A stretch of DNA of 23,672 nt from JAXJYR01 sp964593515 (GTDB lineage: Bacteria; Bacillota_I; Bacilli_A; Erysipelotrichales; Erysipelotrichaceae), in NCBI GenBank assembly GCA_964593515.1, contig CAZQJH010000010.1, forward strand, positions 1 through 23,672, given 5' to 3'. Shown one piece after another: positions 23,625 to 23,672 of this stretch. The notes below the pieces were generated by a model, which was given only the letters and a program-made list of their open reading frames with translations, searched no databases and was not told the DNA's origin. A program made the translations under genes and the position numbers. The first letter of the stretch is position 1, and each line of letters begins with the position of its first letter.

Positions 23625-23672
23625 ATTTCTTGATTAAGTTAGATAATTGTACAAACATCTTCGCAGCTTCAG
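23623..23672 (-). CDS. 3' end of an unidentified gene (truncated by the window edge)
   Basis: The visible C-terminus is EAAKMFVQLSNLIKK followed by TAA. It does not look like the usual C-terminus of NusG, which often precedes rplK. The amphipathic helix gives no family. The reading frame is supported by the hairpin terminator placed exactly at its stop codon. Confidence 0.6.
   Translation of the reverse strand, partial: EAAKMFVQLSNLIKK

Noticed and set aside
1..23672. Genetic code 4 (UGA = Trp)
   Set aside because: Genes are uninterrupted under the standard code and Trp codons are TGG, e.g. in the adhesin, RpoB and RpoC.

Overview
All genes in this window lie on the minus strand of a low-GC bacterium of the Firmicutes/Mollicutes side of the tree. 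Several features point to Erysipelotrichia or a nearby lineage. L11 has the shortened PGPALAxAGINMP loop seen in Mollicutes. RpoB (1394 aa) and RpoC (1313 aa) are close to mollicute lengths rather than Bacillus lengths. RpoB carries Asn at the rifampicin-region position that is usually His. Trp is read as TGG and the ORFs are intact under the standard code, so this is not a UGA=Trp mycoplasma. The species assignment is inference.

Right part (12.2-23.7 kb), in transcription order: the 3' end of an unidentified gene with a long hairpin; a promoter and structured leader; rplK-rplA; an L10-type attenuator leader; rplJ-rplL; a terminator; an RsmC-like methyltransferase (ybxB position); a terminator; a strong promoter flanked by a perfect 13-bp inverted repeat; rpoB-rpoC; a terminator. 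This is the classical ribosomal-stalk/RNA-polymerase cluster, without secE-nusG directly upstream of rplK.

Middle (3.6-12.2 kb): one giant sortase-anchored surface protein (signal peptide, vWA domain, a prealbumin-like domain, about 13 Spy0128/FctA-like isopeptide repeats, TPKTG sorting signal). A single-base frameshift just after the signal peptide separates its secretion signal from the remaining ~2560 codons. The 535-bp region upstream holds a good promoter, a structured ~215-nt leader and a dense cluster of ATCAC motifs, some arranged as inverted repeats. The 3' UTR carries a C-rich segment complementary to the gene's own ribosome-binding region. Near-identical terminator hairpins follow rpoC and this gene.

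Left part (1-3.5 kb): a tight operon comFA-comFC-lrp/asnC-aminotransferase, continuing off the left edge. It joins DNA-uptake genes to an amino-acid-responsive regulator/transaminase pair resembling AlaR-AlaT of Bacillus.

The most noteworthy signals are the frameshifted adhesin, its possible 5'-3' UTR pairing, its upstream motif array, the operator-like repeat around the rpoB promoter, and the RpoB Asn668 substitution. I see no mobile element, CRISPR array or tRNA/rRNA gene.
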